DNA from: Vreelandella zhanjiangensis DSM 21076 | Lineage (GTDB): Bacteria > Pseudomonadota > Gammaproteobacteria > Pseudomonadales > Halomonadaceae | Assembly (NCBI RefSeq): GCF_000377665.1 | Contig: NZ_KB898650.1 | Location: 248,001 to 312,000, forward strand | DNA: 64,000 nucleotides | Reading direction: 5' to 3' | In this document: one piece after another, positions 37,242 through 47,626 of the stretch | Numbering within the stretch: position 1 is the stretch's first letter | Layout of the letters: each line of letters opens with the position of its first letter | The notes under the pieces: model-generated | What the model was told of the DNA's origin: nothing | The model's database searches: none | Seen by the model: only the letters and a program-made list of their open reading frames with translations | Program-made: the position numbers and the translations under genes

Positions 37242-38120
37242 TTAGGCCAAGTTATATACGGTCTGCCCACGCAGCTTGAAAGCGTCGCTAATATACGAAA
37301 AGTTTTCGGAATGCCCCGCAAATAGCAAACCATCCGGTTTCATCAATGGCGCAAAACGTTTGAGAATTTTAGCCTGCGTCTCTTTATCGAAATAAATCAT
37401 GATATTGCGACAAAAAATCGCATCAAACGGGCCTTTGACAGGCCACTGAGGCGCCAGCAGATTAAGCGGTAAAAACTCAACCAGCTCAGAAACTTCAGGG
37501 CGCACACGGGCAAGCCCTTGGTGCTGCCCGGTGCCTTTCTGAAAAAAACGTTTTACGCGCGCTTCATCTAATTTGCGCACCTGCTCTTGCGGATAAATAC
37601 CAGCCCGCGCGCGGCTAAGTGCGTCTGTATCAATATCGGTGGCAATCACTTTCGCTTGAGCAGCCTTCGGCCCTAATGTTTCTAGCAGCGTCATGGCAAG
37701 TGAGTAAGGCTCCTCGCCCGTTGAGGCGGCCGAGCACCAGATCGTCACGGGCCCTTGCTTCTGGCGAAGGTGCTCCGCCAGCAGCGGGAAATGATGAGCC
37801 TCTCGGAAAAACGCGGTCAGGTTCGTGGTGAGCGCATTGGTAAATGCCTCCCACTCTTTGGCATCCGGCTGACGCTCCAAACGCAGCAGGTAATCCGTAA
37901 AGCGCGTCATGCCGTGATGCCTTAGCCGCTTAGCCAGCCGGCTATAAACCATTTCTCGCTTATGCTCAGCCAGCACAATGCCAGCACGCTGATAAATGAG
38001 CTCTCGAATGCGTGAAAAATCAGCATCAGTGAGTACTAGATCGCGCTCGATCTGATTGCTGGACGCCCATTGGCTGGCATCGACACCGCGTTCACGTGGC
38101 TCGGTCAAAATTCTTCCCAT
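37242..38120 (-). CDS. cheR: Chemoreceptor methyltransferase CheR
   Basis: This 292-residue SAM-dependent methyltransferase has an N-terminal helical domain (about 30-95) and a C-terminal Rossmann domain with [31 protein letters not shown] and [14 protein letters not shown]. It methylates receptor glutamates. The beta-subdomain that binds receptor pentapeptides is present by length, which agrees with the xWxxF tails on all three receptors here. Its start overlaps the 3' end of the Aer-like receptor gene by 16 bp. Confidence 0.96.
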   Translation of the reverse strand: MGRILTEPRERGVDASQWASSNQIERDLVLTDADFSRIRELIYQRAGIVLAEHKREMVYSRLAKRLRHHGMTRFTDYLLRLERQPDAKEWEAFTNALTTNLTAFFREAHHFPLLAEHLRQKQGPVTIWCSAASTGEEPYSLAMTLLETLGPKAAQAKVIATDIDTDALSRARAGIYPQEQVRKLDEARVKRFFQKGTGQHQGLARVRPEVSELVEFLPLNLLAPQWPVKGPFDAIFCRNIMIYFDKETQAKILKRFAPLMKPDGLLFAGHSENFSYISDAFKLRGQTVYNLA

Positions 38121-40273
38121 TCCTCTACAGGTGTCGCTTGCCGTTTTACAGGAGGCGCGGGCGTTGAGGTGCGCTCTACAGGTTTAGCAAGCATTGGTGC
38201 TTGTTTAGCTGATGGCTCATTCGCCAAGGTCAGGGTTCGCCCAGGGCCTTGTTGATTAAGCCGGAATGCTTCAACCGATAGCGCGAGCAGGCTGGCTTGC
38301 TGCTCTAACGCAACGGCGGCGCGTGCGGTTTCCTGAACACGTACGGCATTTTGTTGCGTTGCCTGATCCATTTCAGCCACCGCCTGATTCACCTCGGCAA
38401 TACCACTGCTTTGTTCTTCAGAGGCTGCCGAAATTTCATACATAATATGCGTCACGCTGCGTGCCGCTTCGGCAACGTCACTGATCGCAGCTTCCGCTTT
38501 TTCAACCAACCCGGCACCGATACTTACCTGTTGATTCGAGCCATCGATCAACCCGCGGATTTCTTGAGCGGCGCCAGCGCTACGCCCGGCTAGTTTGCGA
38601 ACTTCTTCAGCCACCACGGCAAAACCTCGGCCGTGCTCGCCGGCCCGTGCGGCTTCTACCGAGGCATTAAGCGCCAGGATATTGGTTTGAAAGGCAATGG
38701 AGTCGATAACGTTGATGATGTCGGTCATCTTTTGCGAGCTTTGCGTAATGCGCTGCATGTTATCTACCAGTTGCGTCATCAGCTCGCCCGTTTGTGAAAC
38801 CCGCGTAGCATTATTATCGGCCAGGCGGCGTGCTTCTTGAGCGTTCTCACTATTTTGTCTTACTGTCGCGGTCATCTCTTCCATGCTGGACGCCGTTTGC
38901 TGTAGTGAGGCTGCCTGCTGTTCGGTGCGAGAAGAGAGCGCCTCATTACCAGTGGCAATATCCTGAGCAGCCGGCGTCACGATCGTAATACCGCCTTTTA
39001 CGTCGCCAATAATGCTACTCAGGCTTTTGCGCATCGCATTGAGTGAGTCTATTAACTGGCCCACTTCATCGCGCCGCTGCTTGGGTGCGACTGCCGCCAA
39101 GTTGCCTCCGGCAATTTGCAGCGTAAAGCTCGAGGCACTTTTGAGAGGTCGCACAATCGCGCGCAAGGTTAAAAAACCGATCAAGACCAGCAGCACCAGT
39201 CCAATACTCAGCACCACTGCCTGAGCAATAATAATACTGTTTTGGGCCTCTCCCGCTTCGGCCGCCATTACTTCGGCCGCTTGCTGCTTCTGAGCAATCA
39301 ACTGGTTCACGCTTTCCGATAGCGCCTGCCCTTCTTCGGACATAACTTGGATAACAGCGTCCAACCCGGTAAAGGCTTGGTAGGTCTCTTCAGCTTGCAA
39401 AACGCTGGCAGCCTGCCCCATCCCCTCATCGAGGAAGGTTTGTAGCTGCTCGTTAAATTCGCGGGCCAGCGGTGTGTTATTGACGGTGCGTGAGTAATAC
39501 GCCTGCCATACCGTTGCCACGTCTTCCACACGCTGCTCTATCGTTTCACCTATTTCAAAGCGCTCATTGATCAACTGCATACGCTCAGGCTCAATCATCT
39601 CCTGGCGCGTATTGGCGATAGTTTGATCAATCTGCTGCAACCTGATGACATCGCGTAAGCCATCGTTGTTGAGCTGGTCTAAACGCTCGCTGGAGGCATT
39701 TAGCCCGTAAAGGCCCAGACCACCACTTACTAACAGTAAAGCAACCGCGACAAGGATCATGCCCACCAGCTTGGCGCGCACGGTATTGAATTGAATTCTT
39801 TTCAGGCGCTGCCCCAGACCTCGCTGCCGAATGCGTCCCTTATCTAAATAAAGACGCTTATTGCGCCCTTCACGTATTTCAGCGTAAACCTGCTCGGCCT
39901 GTTTAATGGCCTCGCGCGACGCTTGAACGCGCACCGAGGCATAGCCGATAACCTGCTCGTTCTCAACAATGGGAGTAACGCTGGCATCGACCCAATAGTG
40001 ATCACCGTTTTTACAGCGGTTTTTAACCAGACCACGCCAGGTGTCACCAGCCTGCACGGTTTTCCATAAATTCTCGAAGGCGGCGGATGGCATATCTGGG
40101 TGGCGGATTATGTTATGTGGTGCGCCAATCAATTCGTCATGCGTGAAGCCACTCATCTCAATAAAGGCAGGATTCGTGTAGGTAATACGCCCTTTTAAAT
40201 CGGTGCGAGAGACTAGGAAATCGTTTTCCTTCAACTCAACTTCGCGTTGAGAAATGGGCTGATTATTGCGCAT
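38105..40273 (-). CDS. Chemoreceptor 2 with Aer-type PAS plus periplasmic sensor
   Basis: This 722-residue receptor starts with a PAS domain (about 15-125) close to E. coli Aer: [29 protein letters not shown], then [13 protein letters not shown]. Aer uses this fold to bind FAD and sense redox or energy state. Unlike Aer, a membrane helix (about 168-192), a periplasmic domain of about 155 residues and a second helix (about 350-372) follow, then HAMP and the signalling hairpin with [21 protein letters not shown]. It ends EEWEEF, a CheR-tethering pentapeptide absent from Aer. It may therefore read both internal redox and an external cue. The flavin is inferred. Confidence 0.9.
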   Translation of the reverse strand: MRNNQPISQREVELKENDFLVSRTDLKGRITYTNPAFIEMSGFTHDELIGAPHNIIRHPDMPSAAFENLWKTVQAGDTWRGLVKNRCKNGDHYWVDASVTPIVENEQVIGYASVRVQASREAIKQAEQVYAEIREGRNKRLYLDKGRIRQRGLGQRLKRIQFNTVRAKLVGMILVAVALLLVSGGLGLYGLNASSERLDQLNNDGLRDVIRLQQIDQTIANTRQEMIEPERMQLINERFEIGETIEQRVEDVATVWQAYYSRTVNNTPLAREFNEQLQTFLDEGMGQAASVLQAEETYQAFTGLDAVIQVMSEEGQALSESVNQLIAQKQQAAEVMAAEAGEAQNSIIIAQAVVLSIGLVLLVLIGFLTLRAIVRPLKSASSFTLQIAGGNLAAVAPKQRRDEVGQLIDSLNAMRKSLSSIIGDVKGGITIVTPAAQDIATGNEALSSRTEQQAASLQQTASSMEEMTATVRQNSENAQEARRLADNNATRVSQTGELMTQLVDNMQRITQSSQKMTDIINVIDSIAFQTNILALNASVEAARAGEHGRGFAVVAEEVRKLAGRSAGAAQEIRGLIDGSNQQVSIGAGLVEKAEAAISDVAEAARSVTHIMYEISAASEEQSSGIAEVNQAVAEMDQATQQNAVRVQETARAAVALEQQASLLALSVEAFRLNQQGPGRTLTLANEPSAKQAPMLAKPVERTSTPAPPVKRQATPVEEWEEF

Positions 40274-40329
40274 TGATTTGCCTTATTGTTCAGTTCGTAA
40301 GCAGTATGTCGCTCAACAGACATACGCCA

Positions 40330-41625
40330 TTAAAATGCTTCCCAGGCTTGTGACTCTGCTGTTTTCGCGGAGGTAATGGCGGGAGGCCGGGAGGCTAAAG
40401 GGGAGATTAAACTCACGCTGGACGCGATCGAAGGAGCTGCGCTATACGCCACCTGAAAACGCTCGACGGCATTTCTTAACCGGGCGGCTTCGCTCTCAAG
40501 TTCATTAGCGCTATGCGCGGCGTGTTGGACAAGCTGAGCATTTTGTTGAATCACCTGATCCATCTGTGCAATAGCTTGATTGACCTGACCGATACCGTTG
40601 CTCTGCTCTTCCGACGCTGCAGCAATTTCATCCATGATATCGCTTACCCGCTGCACGGCATCGACTAGCGCCTGCATGGTTTTACCGGCCTGATTGACGC
40701 GCTGCGTACCGGCATCTACCGTGCCCAATGACCGATCAATCAGCGTGCGGATCTCTTTTGCAGCGTTGGCGCTCCGGCTTGCCAGACTGCGCACCTCTTG
40801 TGCCACCACGGCAAACCCCTTGCCATGCTCACCGGCACGGGCGGCTTCTACCGAGGCGTTCAGCGCCAGGATATTGGTTTGAAACGCTATATTGTCGATC
40901 ACCGTAATGATATCCGCCACCTGATGGGAGCTGGCGTTGATATCCTGCATCGTGTCTACGATTCCCCCCACCTCTTCACCACTACGCCGGGCGGTTAGGG
41001 TAGCGTTTTGCGCCAGTTGGCTGGCTTGTCGAGCATTATCGGCATTATGTTCAACCGTCGAGGCGAGCTGCTCCATGCTTGATGCGGTTTCTTCAAGCGA
41101 AGAGGCCTGCTGCTCTGTACGCGAGGAGAGGTCATTATTACCATTGGCAATCTGCTGGGAACGTTCATGAATGGACGCACCGCTGCTGCGTACTACGCCG
41201 ACCGTTTCCGATAAGGATGACTGCATATGAGCCATCGCCGCGTATAGGCGTCCAATTTCATTATTGCCTGGCGCAGTAATTTGTTGGCTTAAATCACCCT
41301 GAGCCATTTTTTCAAAGTAACCCACCAAGCGATCCAAAGGGCGCAGAACATTGACGGTCACGCCCCAAATGACCACTACTGCCACGGTTACCGTGATTAG
41401 CACAATAGCGATTAAAAACCACTGAACACGTGCGGCAAAGTCCGTAAACACAGCCTGCTGCGCCAAACCATCGTTGGTGACCTGCATAAGCACCGAACCA
41501 TGATGAAGGGCGTAAAAACCGATGCCACATGCCGCAATAACCAGCAATGAGAAGCAGGCAAGCACCAACCCCCAACTAAGACGCACGGTCATATTGCCCA
41601 TCATCTGCCGCATTAGCTGTGTCAC
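40330..41625 (-). CDS. Chemoreceptor 3 with minimal periplasmic region
   Basis: This 431-residue receptor has membrane helix 1 (about 17-40), only about 28 periplasmic residues, helix 2 (about 70-92), HAMP, and a full methyl-accepting signalling domain ([28 protein letters not shown]). The C-terminal QAWEAF is a CheR-tethering pentapeptide. No ligand-binding domain fits in the periplasmic loop. I place the start at the GTG on 41625, seven bases after GGGAGA; other starts are at 41643 and 41613. It follows cheW by 125 bp. Confidence 0.88.
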   Translation of the reverse strand: MTQLMRQMMGNMTVRLSWGLVLACFSLLVIAACGIGFYALHHGSVLMQVTNDGLAQQAVFTDFAARVQWFLIAIVLITVTVAVVVIWGVTVNVLRPLDRLVGYFEKMAQGDLSQQITAPGNNEIGRLYAAMAHMQSSLSETVGVVRSSGASIHERSQQIANGNNDLSSRTEQQASSLEETASSMEQLASTVEHNADNARQASQLAQNATLTARRSGEEVGGIVDTMQDINASSHQVADIITVIDNIAFQTNILALNASVEAARAGEHGKGFAVVAQEVRSLASRSANAAKEIRTLIDRSLGTVDAGTQRVNQAGKTMQALVDAVQRVSDIMDEIAAASEEQSNGIGQVNQAIAQMDQVIQQNAQLVQHAAHSANELESEAARLRNAVERFQVAYSAAPSIASSVSLISPLASRPPAITSAKTAESQAWEAF

Positions 41626-41750
41626 TATGGTTTCTCCCAACACAACATCACTCGAAGGCGTTTTCCTAACGCACGGCTAGTGTTTTCGTACAGGCAGACA
41701 CGCTCCATGTGCCTTGTAGTCATCAAACATAATCCAGCAGTTGCAAAACA

Positions 41751-42248
41751 TTAGCGGGTGCTGGTGCTATCCACTAATGCCATCTCTTCACTGGTCAAGA
41801 GCTTATCGATATCGACGAGCACCAGCATGCGATCGTCCAAGCTGCCGAGCCCGCTTAGAAAATCTGAAGACAGCGTGACGCCAAATTCAGGGGCAGGCTT
41901 AATTTGCTCGGGCGTGAGCGTCATAACATCAGAAACGCCATCGACCACGATACCTACCACGCGATCAGCAACATTGACCACGATGACAACGGTCTGGCCA
42001 CCGTATTCGACGCTTTCCAGGTGAAACTTAATACGCAGGTCAACAATCGGCACAATCACGCCACGTAGATTGGTAACTCCTTTAATAAAGTCAGGCGCGT
42101 TGGCGATACGCGTCACATTTTCGTACCCGCGGATCTCCTGAACCTTCAAAATATCAATGGCGTACTCTTCTTCGCCCAATGAAAACACCAGAAATTCACG
42201 GCTTTCGGCTTCGGCGGCCATTACCGCCCCATTAGTTACCTGACTCAT
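41751..42248 (-). CDS. cheW: Chemotaxis coupling protein CheW
   Basis: This 165-residue adaptor of the SH3-like CheW fold links CheA to receptors in the signalling array. Recognisable segments are [44 protein letters not shown] and [12 protein letters not shown]. Length and sequence match E. coli CheW. Its start overlaps the cheA stop by 4 bp (ATGA), giving coupled translation. Confidence 0.97.
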   Translation of the reverse strand: MSQVTNGAVMAAEAESREFLVFSLGEEEYAIDILKVQEIRGYENVTRIANAPDFIKGVTNLRGVIVPIVDLRIKFHLESVEYGGQTVVIVVNVADRVVGIVVDGVSDVMTLTPEQIKPAPEFGVTLSSDFLSGLGSLDDRMLVLVDIDKLLTSEEMALVDSTSTR

Positions 42249-44311
42249 GACGGCTCAGCCTCCTTGTAAAAAGAGATAGGTTGATTGTTAACTACTTTGC
42301 CCGCTTCTTTCTTGACCCTGCTCAAGCGATGCAGCCCTGTAATATCTAAAATTAACGCCACGCTGCCATCCCCAAGGATGGTTGCCGCCGATATGCCCGG
42401 CACTTTGCGATAATTATCTTCAAGATTTTTAACGACCACTTGCTGTTGACCAATCAGCTCATCGACCAGCATGGCGTAACGCCGCCCTTCTCCCTGCACG
42501 ATGACTGCAATGCTTTGGGTAGGATCGGTAATCGCATTTTCCACATCCAGGACTTCATGGATGGCAATAACGGGGAGGTATTCGTCGCGAACCTTCAAGA
42601 CAACATCATCCCCGGCCATGGCGTACATATCGTTTTTGGTCGGTTGCAGCGATTCAAGCACGGTAGAGAGCGGAAGGATAAAGGTCTCGCCGCCAACCTT
42701 GATCGACATGCCGTCGAGTATCGCAAGCGTCAGCGGAAGCACGATTCGCGTATTGGTGCCTTCGCCTTTTTTGGATTGGATCTCAACACGCCCGCCCATC
42801 CCCTGAATATTACGCTTGACTACATCCATGCCCACGCCTCGCCCGGAGACATCGGTCACGGCCTCGGCAGTCGAAAAGCCTGGCGCAAAAATCAGCTGAT
42901 AGACTTCTTCATCGGTCATGGCGTCAGAGACGTTAAGACCATTTTCCCGAGCTTTGGCTAACAGGCGCTCGCGATCCATACCTGCGCCGTCATCGCGCAC
43001 TTCGATCAAGATATTGCCGCCCTGGTGCCGCGCGGACAGGATGAGCTTGCCGGTTCGCGGCTTGCCTAATGCCTCACGCTTGTCCGGCATTTCTATACCG
43101 TGATCAAGGCTATTACGTACCAGATGGGTTAACGGATCGGTGATGCGCTCAACCAGGCTTTTATCCAGCTCGGTGGACTTGCCTTCGGTCACCAGCTCAA
43201 TCTCTTTACCCAGTTTGCCTGCGGTATCTCGCACAACACGCGGGAACCGGCTAAACACAAATTCCATGGGGATCATGCGGATAGACATGACCGCTTCTTG
43301 CAGATCACGAGCATTTCTCTGTAACAGGCTCATGCCGTTTTGCAGCGAGCTGTTACTCACTGACTGATCGTCCAAGTCGCTGACGGTCTGATCCAGCATT
43401 GACTGGGTAATAATTAACTCACCCACCAGATTGATGATCTGGTCGACCTTATCAACCGACACACGGATGGATGAGGATTCAGCTGCTGCCTTTTTGGGCT
43501 TGGCACTGCTGGCAGCCGCCTGTTTAGCGTCCACAGGCGGATTTTTCACCGGCTCAGGCGCTGAAGGGGTGGGTACAGGAGCATTTTTAGCGCTGTTTTG
43601 CTCAACATCACTGGCAGCGGCCGAATGCCCATCACCCGCAGAGGTAATCTCAATTTGCTCGGGTTCGATGATAAAGCACATGACGGCTTCAATATCATCG
43701 GCACTGACGTCACCGTTGAGTATTACTTCATAACGCTTTTCGTCACCGGATTGCGCTTGAACGTCGCCTAGCTGCTCAAGTTCTTCAACCAGCAACACGC
43801 GATCTTTTTCACTGACGTTAAGTAATGCAACGATCAGTTGGCTATGATCAGCCTCATTGCTGGGTAGTTCTTCAGGCTTGGCAACCGGCTCAGGCGCAGC
43901 GACAGGCGCTTCGAGTGTCTGGCCAATCTCGTCCAGGGCTATCTGCTGTAAGGTGTGGCAGATTCTTTCGTACGCCTCCTGGTCGGGCGCTTCCTCGTTA
44001 CGGTAGGCATCGAGTTGCTCATGCATGATGTCTTTCGCCTCTAAAAAGGTATCAACGAGGTCGGCACGCAACACAAGCTCGCCTTTACGTGCGTGATCTA
44101 GCAGATTTTCGAGGATATGCGTGGTCTTTTGCAGCACGCTAAAACCGAAGGTACCTGCCCCTCCTTTGATTGAGTGTGCCGCGCGGAAAATAGCGTTTAG
44201 CTGCTCGCCGTCTGGATTATCAACATCAAGCTCCAGCAGGTGCTGCTCCATATCCGCAAGCAGCTCTTCCGCCTCTTCAAAAAAGGTGTCAAAAAAATCC
44301 GCTATATCCAT
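42245..44311 (-). CDS. cheA: Chemotaxis histidine kinase CheA
   Basis: This 688-residue kinase has P1 with the phosphorylated His46 in [15 protein letters not shown], a P2 region for CheY/CheB binding (about 160-225), a Pro/Ala-rich linker, the P3 dimerisation domain, and P4 with the N, G1 and G2 boxes ([28 protein letters not shown]). A C-terminal P5 CheW-like domain ends the protein. The ATG at 44311 follows GGAGTGG. It sits between motB (43 bp) and cheW (4-bp overlap), the enteric order. Confidence 0.97.
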   Translation of the reverse strand: MDIADFFDTFFEEAEELLADMEQHLLELDVDNPDGEQLNAIFRAAHSIKGGAGTFGFSVLQKTTHILENLLDHARKGELVLRADLVDTFLEAKDIMHEQLDAYRNEEAPDQEAYERICHTLQQIALDEIGQTLEAPVAAPEPVAKPEELPSNEADHSQLIVALLNVSEKDRVLLVEELEQLGDVQAQSGDEKRYEVILNGDVSADDIEAVMCFIIEPEQIEITSAGDGHSAAASDVEQNSAKNAPVPTPSAPEPVKNPPVDAKQAAASSAKPKKAAAESSSIRVSVDKVDQIINLVGELIITQSMLDQTVSDLDDQSVSNSSLQNGMSLLQRNARDLQEAVMSIRMIPMEFVFSRFPRVVRDTAGKLGKEIELVTEGKSTELDKSLVERITDPLTHLVRNSLDHGIEMPDKREALGKPRTGKLILSARHQGGNILIEVRDDGAGMDRERLLAKARENGLNVSDAMTDEEVYQLIFAPGFSTAEAVTDVSGRGVGMDVVKRNIQGMGGRVEIQSKKGEGTNTRIVLPLTLAILDGMSIKVGGETFILPLSTVLESLQPTKNDMYAMAGDDVVLKVRDEYLPVIAIHEVLDVENAITDPTQSIAVIVQGEGRRYAMLVDELIGQQQVVVKNLEDNYRKVPGISAATILGDGSVALILDITGLHRLSRVKKEAGKVVNNQPISFYKEAEPS

Positions 44312-44354
44312 GCACCACTCCACTCTAACGTCATATTTTTGTCACAAGCCTTGC

Positions 44355-45278
44355 TCATTCTGACGCATCGTCCTGTGATATATCTTGCGGTAAGTCTTCT
44401 AACAGTTCGTTAGCAGAGGTAGGCGTTGTGATATCAGTTCCCATAATTACCGGGTTACGAATCGCCTCTGCGATTTCGGGTAACAAAACGACAAGCTCAA
44501 TGCGGCGGTTAACCGGATCCGTCGGACCGGTATTAGGCAGCAATACGCGATCAGCAAAGCCCGAAACACGCAATAGCTGATCCGGATCAAGCCCACCAGC
44601 AACCAGCTCCCGCCGTGATGCATTGGCTCGATCATTCGAAAGTTCCCAGTTGCTATACCCACGATAACCACCGGCGTAAGGCACGCTGTCGGTATGGCCG
44701 CTAATACTCAGATCATTGGGCAATTCATTGAGTAAGGGGGCAATCGTGCGTAGCAAATTGCGCATATAAGGCGCCACTTGATCACGGCCTAGCGCAAACA
44801 TTGGCCGCTGTTCGGTATCGAGCAGCTGAATGCGCAGCCCTTCACGGGTTAGATCAAAACGCATCTGATTGCGCAGCTGGCGAAGCTCAGGGTCCTGCTC
44901 AATGGCCCGCTCAATACGCTGTTGAAGATCCGTAAAAAAGCGTCGCTCCTGCATACTTGGCCGAGTACGCTGCAGGGTATCAATACGTGCTCGTTCGCCA
45001 TCACTGTGAGTGGGGTCTGGACCACCGCCGGGGATAACGCGGGTGCTACCCGACTGATCGCCTCCGGTAATCGCCGTCACCAGTGGCGTGCTAAAGTATT
45101 CGGCCACGCTGCGACGGGTTTCCTCACTGGAAACACTAAGAATCCACATCACCAGGAAAAGCGCCATTAAGGCGGTCATGAAATCTGCCAGGGCAATTTT
45201 CCAGGCTCCGCCATGGTGCGCATGCACCACTTTTTTACGCCGGATAATGATTGGGCGCTTATCGCTTCCCTTACTCAT
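44355..45278 (-). CDS. motB: Flagellar stator protein MotB
   Basis: This 307-residue stator B subunit is of the E. coli type: basic N-terminus, one membrane helix with the ion-binding Asp32 in ALADFMTALMALFLVMWIL, a plug/linker, and an OmpA-like peptidoglycan-binding domain (ISGHTDSVPYAGG, then NWELSNDRANASRREL, then VNRRIELVVL). Asp32 matches the E. coli position exactly. It overlaps motA by 4 bp. A second stator pair is encoded at 24255-25746. Confidence 0.96.
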   Translation of the reverse strand: MSKGSDKRPIIIRRKKVVHAHHGGAWKIALADFMTALMALFLVMWILSVSSEETRRSVAEYFSTPLVTAITGGDQSGSTRVIPGGGPDPTHSDGERARIDTLQRTRPSMQERRFFTDLQQRIERAIEQDPELRQLRNQMRFDLTREGLRIQLLDTEQRPMFALGRDQVAPYMRNLLRTIAPLLNELPNDLSISGHTDSVPYAGGYRGYSNWELSNDRANASRRELVAGGLDPDQLLRVSGFADRVLLPNTGPTDPVNRRIELVVLLPEIAEAIRNPVIMGTDITTPTSANELLEDLPQDISQDDASE

Positions 45279-46144
45279 GCACTACCGGCCTTTTTGGCAT
45301 CTTTTACATAATCTTCAAGTTCGATAAAGCTTGGACGCTCAGCGGTATATAGCGCTTTACGACCAAACTCAACGGCCAGCTGTGGTGCATAGCCGTGCAG
45401 ACTCGCTAATAATGTTATGCGGATGCATTGCATCATTTTTTCTGCTTCCTGGGCTTGCCGACCAGCAAAGCTGGCAATGGGGCTAATAAAGCCGTAGCCC
45501 AACAAAATACCCAGGAAGGTTCCAACCAGTGCATGAGCAATCATTTCACCCATTTGTTGCGCACTGGCATCCGCATAGGTCAGCGCCTTAATGACCCCCA
45601 TGACAGCCGCCACAATGCCAAAGGCGGGCATGGCGTCGCCTACTTTTGCAATCGCATCGATAGGAATATGTGCTTCTTGCTCGAACACTTCGATTTCATG
45701 CAGCATCAGCTCATCAATTTCCATAGGCTCCATGCCGCCACTCACCATCAAGCGCAGATAGTCCGTCAAGAACGTCATGACATGGGGATCAGCTAATACA
45801 GTAGGATGCTCTTGAAACAGAGGGCTTTCTTGAGGATTATCAATATCTCGTTCTATACCCAGCATTCCTTCACGGCGGATTTTTGACAATAGCTTGTATT
45901 GCATTGCCATCACTTCCATGTAGAACGCTTTGTTATATTTTTTTGCTCCCTTGAGCCTGGGCAACAGTTTGAATGTCGCTTTAATGGCCTTGATGTTGTT
46001 AGCCGCAATAAATGCACCAACCCCTGCCCCGCCAATAATGACTAGTTCAAGTGGTTGATATAAAGGGCCAAGGCTGCCACCTGCCAGCACATAGCCACCA
46101 AATACGCATAACAAAACGACTACATAGCCTAGAAGTATAAGCAC
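45275..46144 (-). CDS. motA: Flagellar stator protein MotA
   Basis: This 289-residue stator A subunit has four membrane helices and a large cytoplasmic loop containing LRLMVSGGMEPMEIDELMLHEIEV, the FliG-interacting region, followed by the channel segment DAMPAFGIVAAVMGVIKAL with the conserved proline. Length matches E. coli MotA (295). I found no sigma-28 promoter match in the 196 bp between flhC and motA, so expression may come from the flhDC side or from a divergent promoter. Confidence 0.96.
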   Translation of the reverse strand: MLILLGYVVVLLCVFGGYVLAGGSLGPLYQPLELVIIGGAGVGAFIAANNIKAIKATFKLLPRLKGAKKYNKAFYMEVMAMQYKLLSKIRREGMLGIERDIDNPQESPLFQEHPTVLADPHVMTFLTDYLRLMVSGGMEPMEIDELMLHEIEVFEQEAHIPIDAIAKVGDAMPAFGIVAAVMGVIKALTYADASAQQMGEMIAHALVGTFLGILLGYGFISPIASFAGRQAQEAEKMMQCIRITLLASLHGYAPQLAVEFGRKALYTAERPSFIELEDYVKDAKKAGSA

Positions 46145-46340
46145 AAGCAGGGTCCTTGCGGTGTGTCAGTATTAAGTAAGGGAACTAAAATTCATCCACC
46201 TGTTCCGATGGTTAGGTATTGTTCCAGCTCAAGCGCAAAATTGGTCTCATCATACTAGGGCTAACGTGCAGTTTAATTAAAAAGTACCGCCGCATTTCAC
46301 CGCTATCTATGCATTAAGGGTCTGCTCGACAAACGCTCTA

Positions 46341-46898
46341 TCAGACATTTGTAGGATTATTCTTTTCCCTCTGAGCAAGCTGCGATTTACGCGTTTTCCC
46401 CGCCCTGGAAGGCGGCTGACAAATACCACAGATATAGTCATGTGCTGGGCTATGAGCATGCGCAACGAAACGACCGCTACACCGCGTACACGTATTTAGC
46501 TGCAGCAAATCACTTTCAAAAAAGCGCACTAACGTCCAGGCACGCGTCAGCCCCAACACAGGCTCGGCCCCTTCCAATATCATTTGTTCATCATAAAGTC
46601 GGTAGGCTTTTACAAATGCGTCGATCCTTTCGCAACTGGTATCCCTAAGCAGGCTTGCGTAGATATTATAAAAAAGCGAAGAATGGACGTTGGGTAACCA
46701 TGTAATAAACCAGTCTGTCGAAAAAGGCAGCATGCCCTTGGGTGGCGACATCCCGCATACTTCTTTATAAAGTTTAATCAAGCGTGTACGGCTTAATTCA
46801 GTTTCCGTTTCCAGCACCTGCAGACGTGCACCCAGTTCAATCAGCTCTATTGCCAGCTGCACTTGGTGCATTTCATCGACCAAGCTCTTCTGACTCAC
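46341..46898 (-). CDS. flhC: Flagellar master regulator subunit FlhC
   Basis: This 185-residue protein is very close to E. coli Flh[31 protein letters not shown], then [22 protein letters not shown], and [11 protein letters not shown]-like [11 protein letters not shown]. The zinc site is formed by CTRC and CGIC near the C-terminus, before [11 protein letters not shown]. FlhC with FlhD makes the heterohexameric activator of class II flagellar operons. It overlaps flhD by 4 bp and lies upstream of motA. Confidence 0.97.
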   Translation of the reverse strand: MSQKSLVDEMHQVQLAIELIELGARLQVLETETELSRTRLIKLYKEVCGMSPPKGMLPFSTDWFITWLPNVHSSLFYNIYASLLRDTSCERIDAFVKAYRLYDEQMILEGAEPVLGLTRAWTLVRFFESDLLQLNTCTRCSGRFVAHAHSPAHDYICGICQPPSRAGKTRKSQLAQREKNNPTNV

Positions 46899-47227
46899 TC
46901 CTCATCTCCTGCTGGCAATGATTCAAACGTATCGCAGGCCAATAGCAGTGACGCATGTAAGCCTGCGAGCCCTTGATCACGCGGATTCTCTGTAACTTGC
47001 CGCAGCCGCTTTGCACTCGTCTGGCTAAACCGACACACCAACTGATTGGTGCGTGCCAATTTTGTTAGTTGGCGCGCGCTTAGTGAAGACAGCAGGTCAG
47101 CAACATCACTATCTATCTTCAAACGAAACAGTGCAGCCTCACGATCTTCACTGATCAAACGCTGCGCGAGAAGCAAATAGGCTAAGTTTATTTCTTGAAT
47201 TTCGTCGAGAAAATTAGTGTGGCTCAT
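46895..47227 (-). CDS. flhD: Flagellar master regulator subunit FlhD
   Basis: This 110-residue protein matches FlhD in its core ([26 protein letters not shown], then [14 protein letters not shown]). It combines with FlhC to activate flagellar transcription. The C-terminal helix is similar in length to that of the enteric protein. The ribosome-binding site is weak (GGA about 6 bp before the ATG), which leaves room for translational control. A TATAAT box lies about 40 bp upstream. Confidence 0.96.
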   Translation of the reverse strand: MSHTNFLDEIQEINLAYLLLAQRLISEDREAALFRLKIDSDVADLLSSLSARQLTKLARTNQLVCRFSQTSAKRLRQVTENPRDQGLAGLHASLLLACDTFESLPAGDEE

Positions 47228-47242
47228 AGTGTTCCATCGAAC

Positions 47243-47280
47243 GGCGCAGGCGCTATCTTGTAACCATTATACGGGCGCCT
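47243..47280 (-). promoter_or_regulatory. Candidate flhDC promoter inside a short inverted repeat
   Basis: On the minus strand a perfect -10 box TATAAT occupies 47271-47266, about 40 bp before the flhD ATG. No good -35 lies 17 bp upstream, so an activator is likely. AGGCGC (47248-47253) and GCGCCT (47275-47280) are inverted 6-bp arms that enclose the -10. The inferred leader would be about 30 nt, much shorter than the roughly 200-nt leader of E. coli flhDC. Confidence 0.45.
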
Positions 47281-47341
47281 TGATGACTTTTTCCTTACTC
47301 AACATCATGGTTGCACACTCTATCTGGATTGGCTACTTGGC

Positions 47342-47626
47342 TTAATCGCGGCGTTTTAAGCTCTCTTCGGATAACTCAAATACCCATACCAGTAGCTCTG
47401 CTACCACCTGGTAAAGCCGAGGTGGTATTTCAGTGTCTAAATCTAGCTGCATCAACAGCGCAACGATTTCAGGCGCATCATGCACGTAAATCCCCTGACG
47501 TTGAGCTTCGGCCATAATACGCTCAGCAAGCTCACCATAGCCTTTTGCCACCACCCGCGGCGCACGCTCATTTTCCTGATAGGCAAGTGCCACGGCTTGA
47601 CGCCGACGCTCATCCGGCACGGTCAT
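47342..47626 (-). CDS. FlhB C-terminal-domain paralogue (FlhX-like)
   Basis: This 94-residue protein matches only the part of FlhB after the cleavage site: AVALAYQENERAPRVVAKGYGELAERIMAEA, then DTEIPPRLYQVVAELLVWVF. The membrane domain and the NPTH motif are missing. Similar stand-alone FlhB-CC proteins (for example Helicobacter FlhX) can replace the cleaved FlhB fragment. The ATG at 47626 follows GGAG. It overlaps the second FliK-like gene by 17 bp and precedes flhD by 114 bp. Confidence 0.85.
   Translation of the reverse strand: MTVPDERRRQAVALAYQENERAPRVVAKGYGELAERIMAEAQRQGIYVHDAPEIVALLMQLDLDTEIPPRLYQVVAELLVWVFELSEESLKRRD

Noticed and set aside
42440-42961. 173-codon open frame antisense to cheA
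   Set aside because: cheA is complete and canonical here. The antisense frame has no ribosome-binding site or family features.
46145-46340. Sigma-28 promoter for motAB-cheAW
   Set aside because: A search for TAAA-N15-GCCGATAA on the minus strand gave no match better than chance in this gap.
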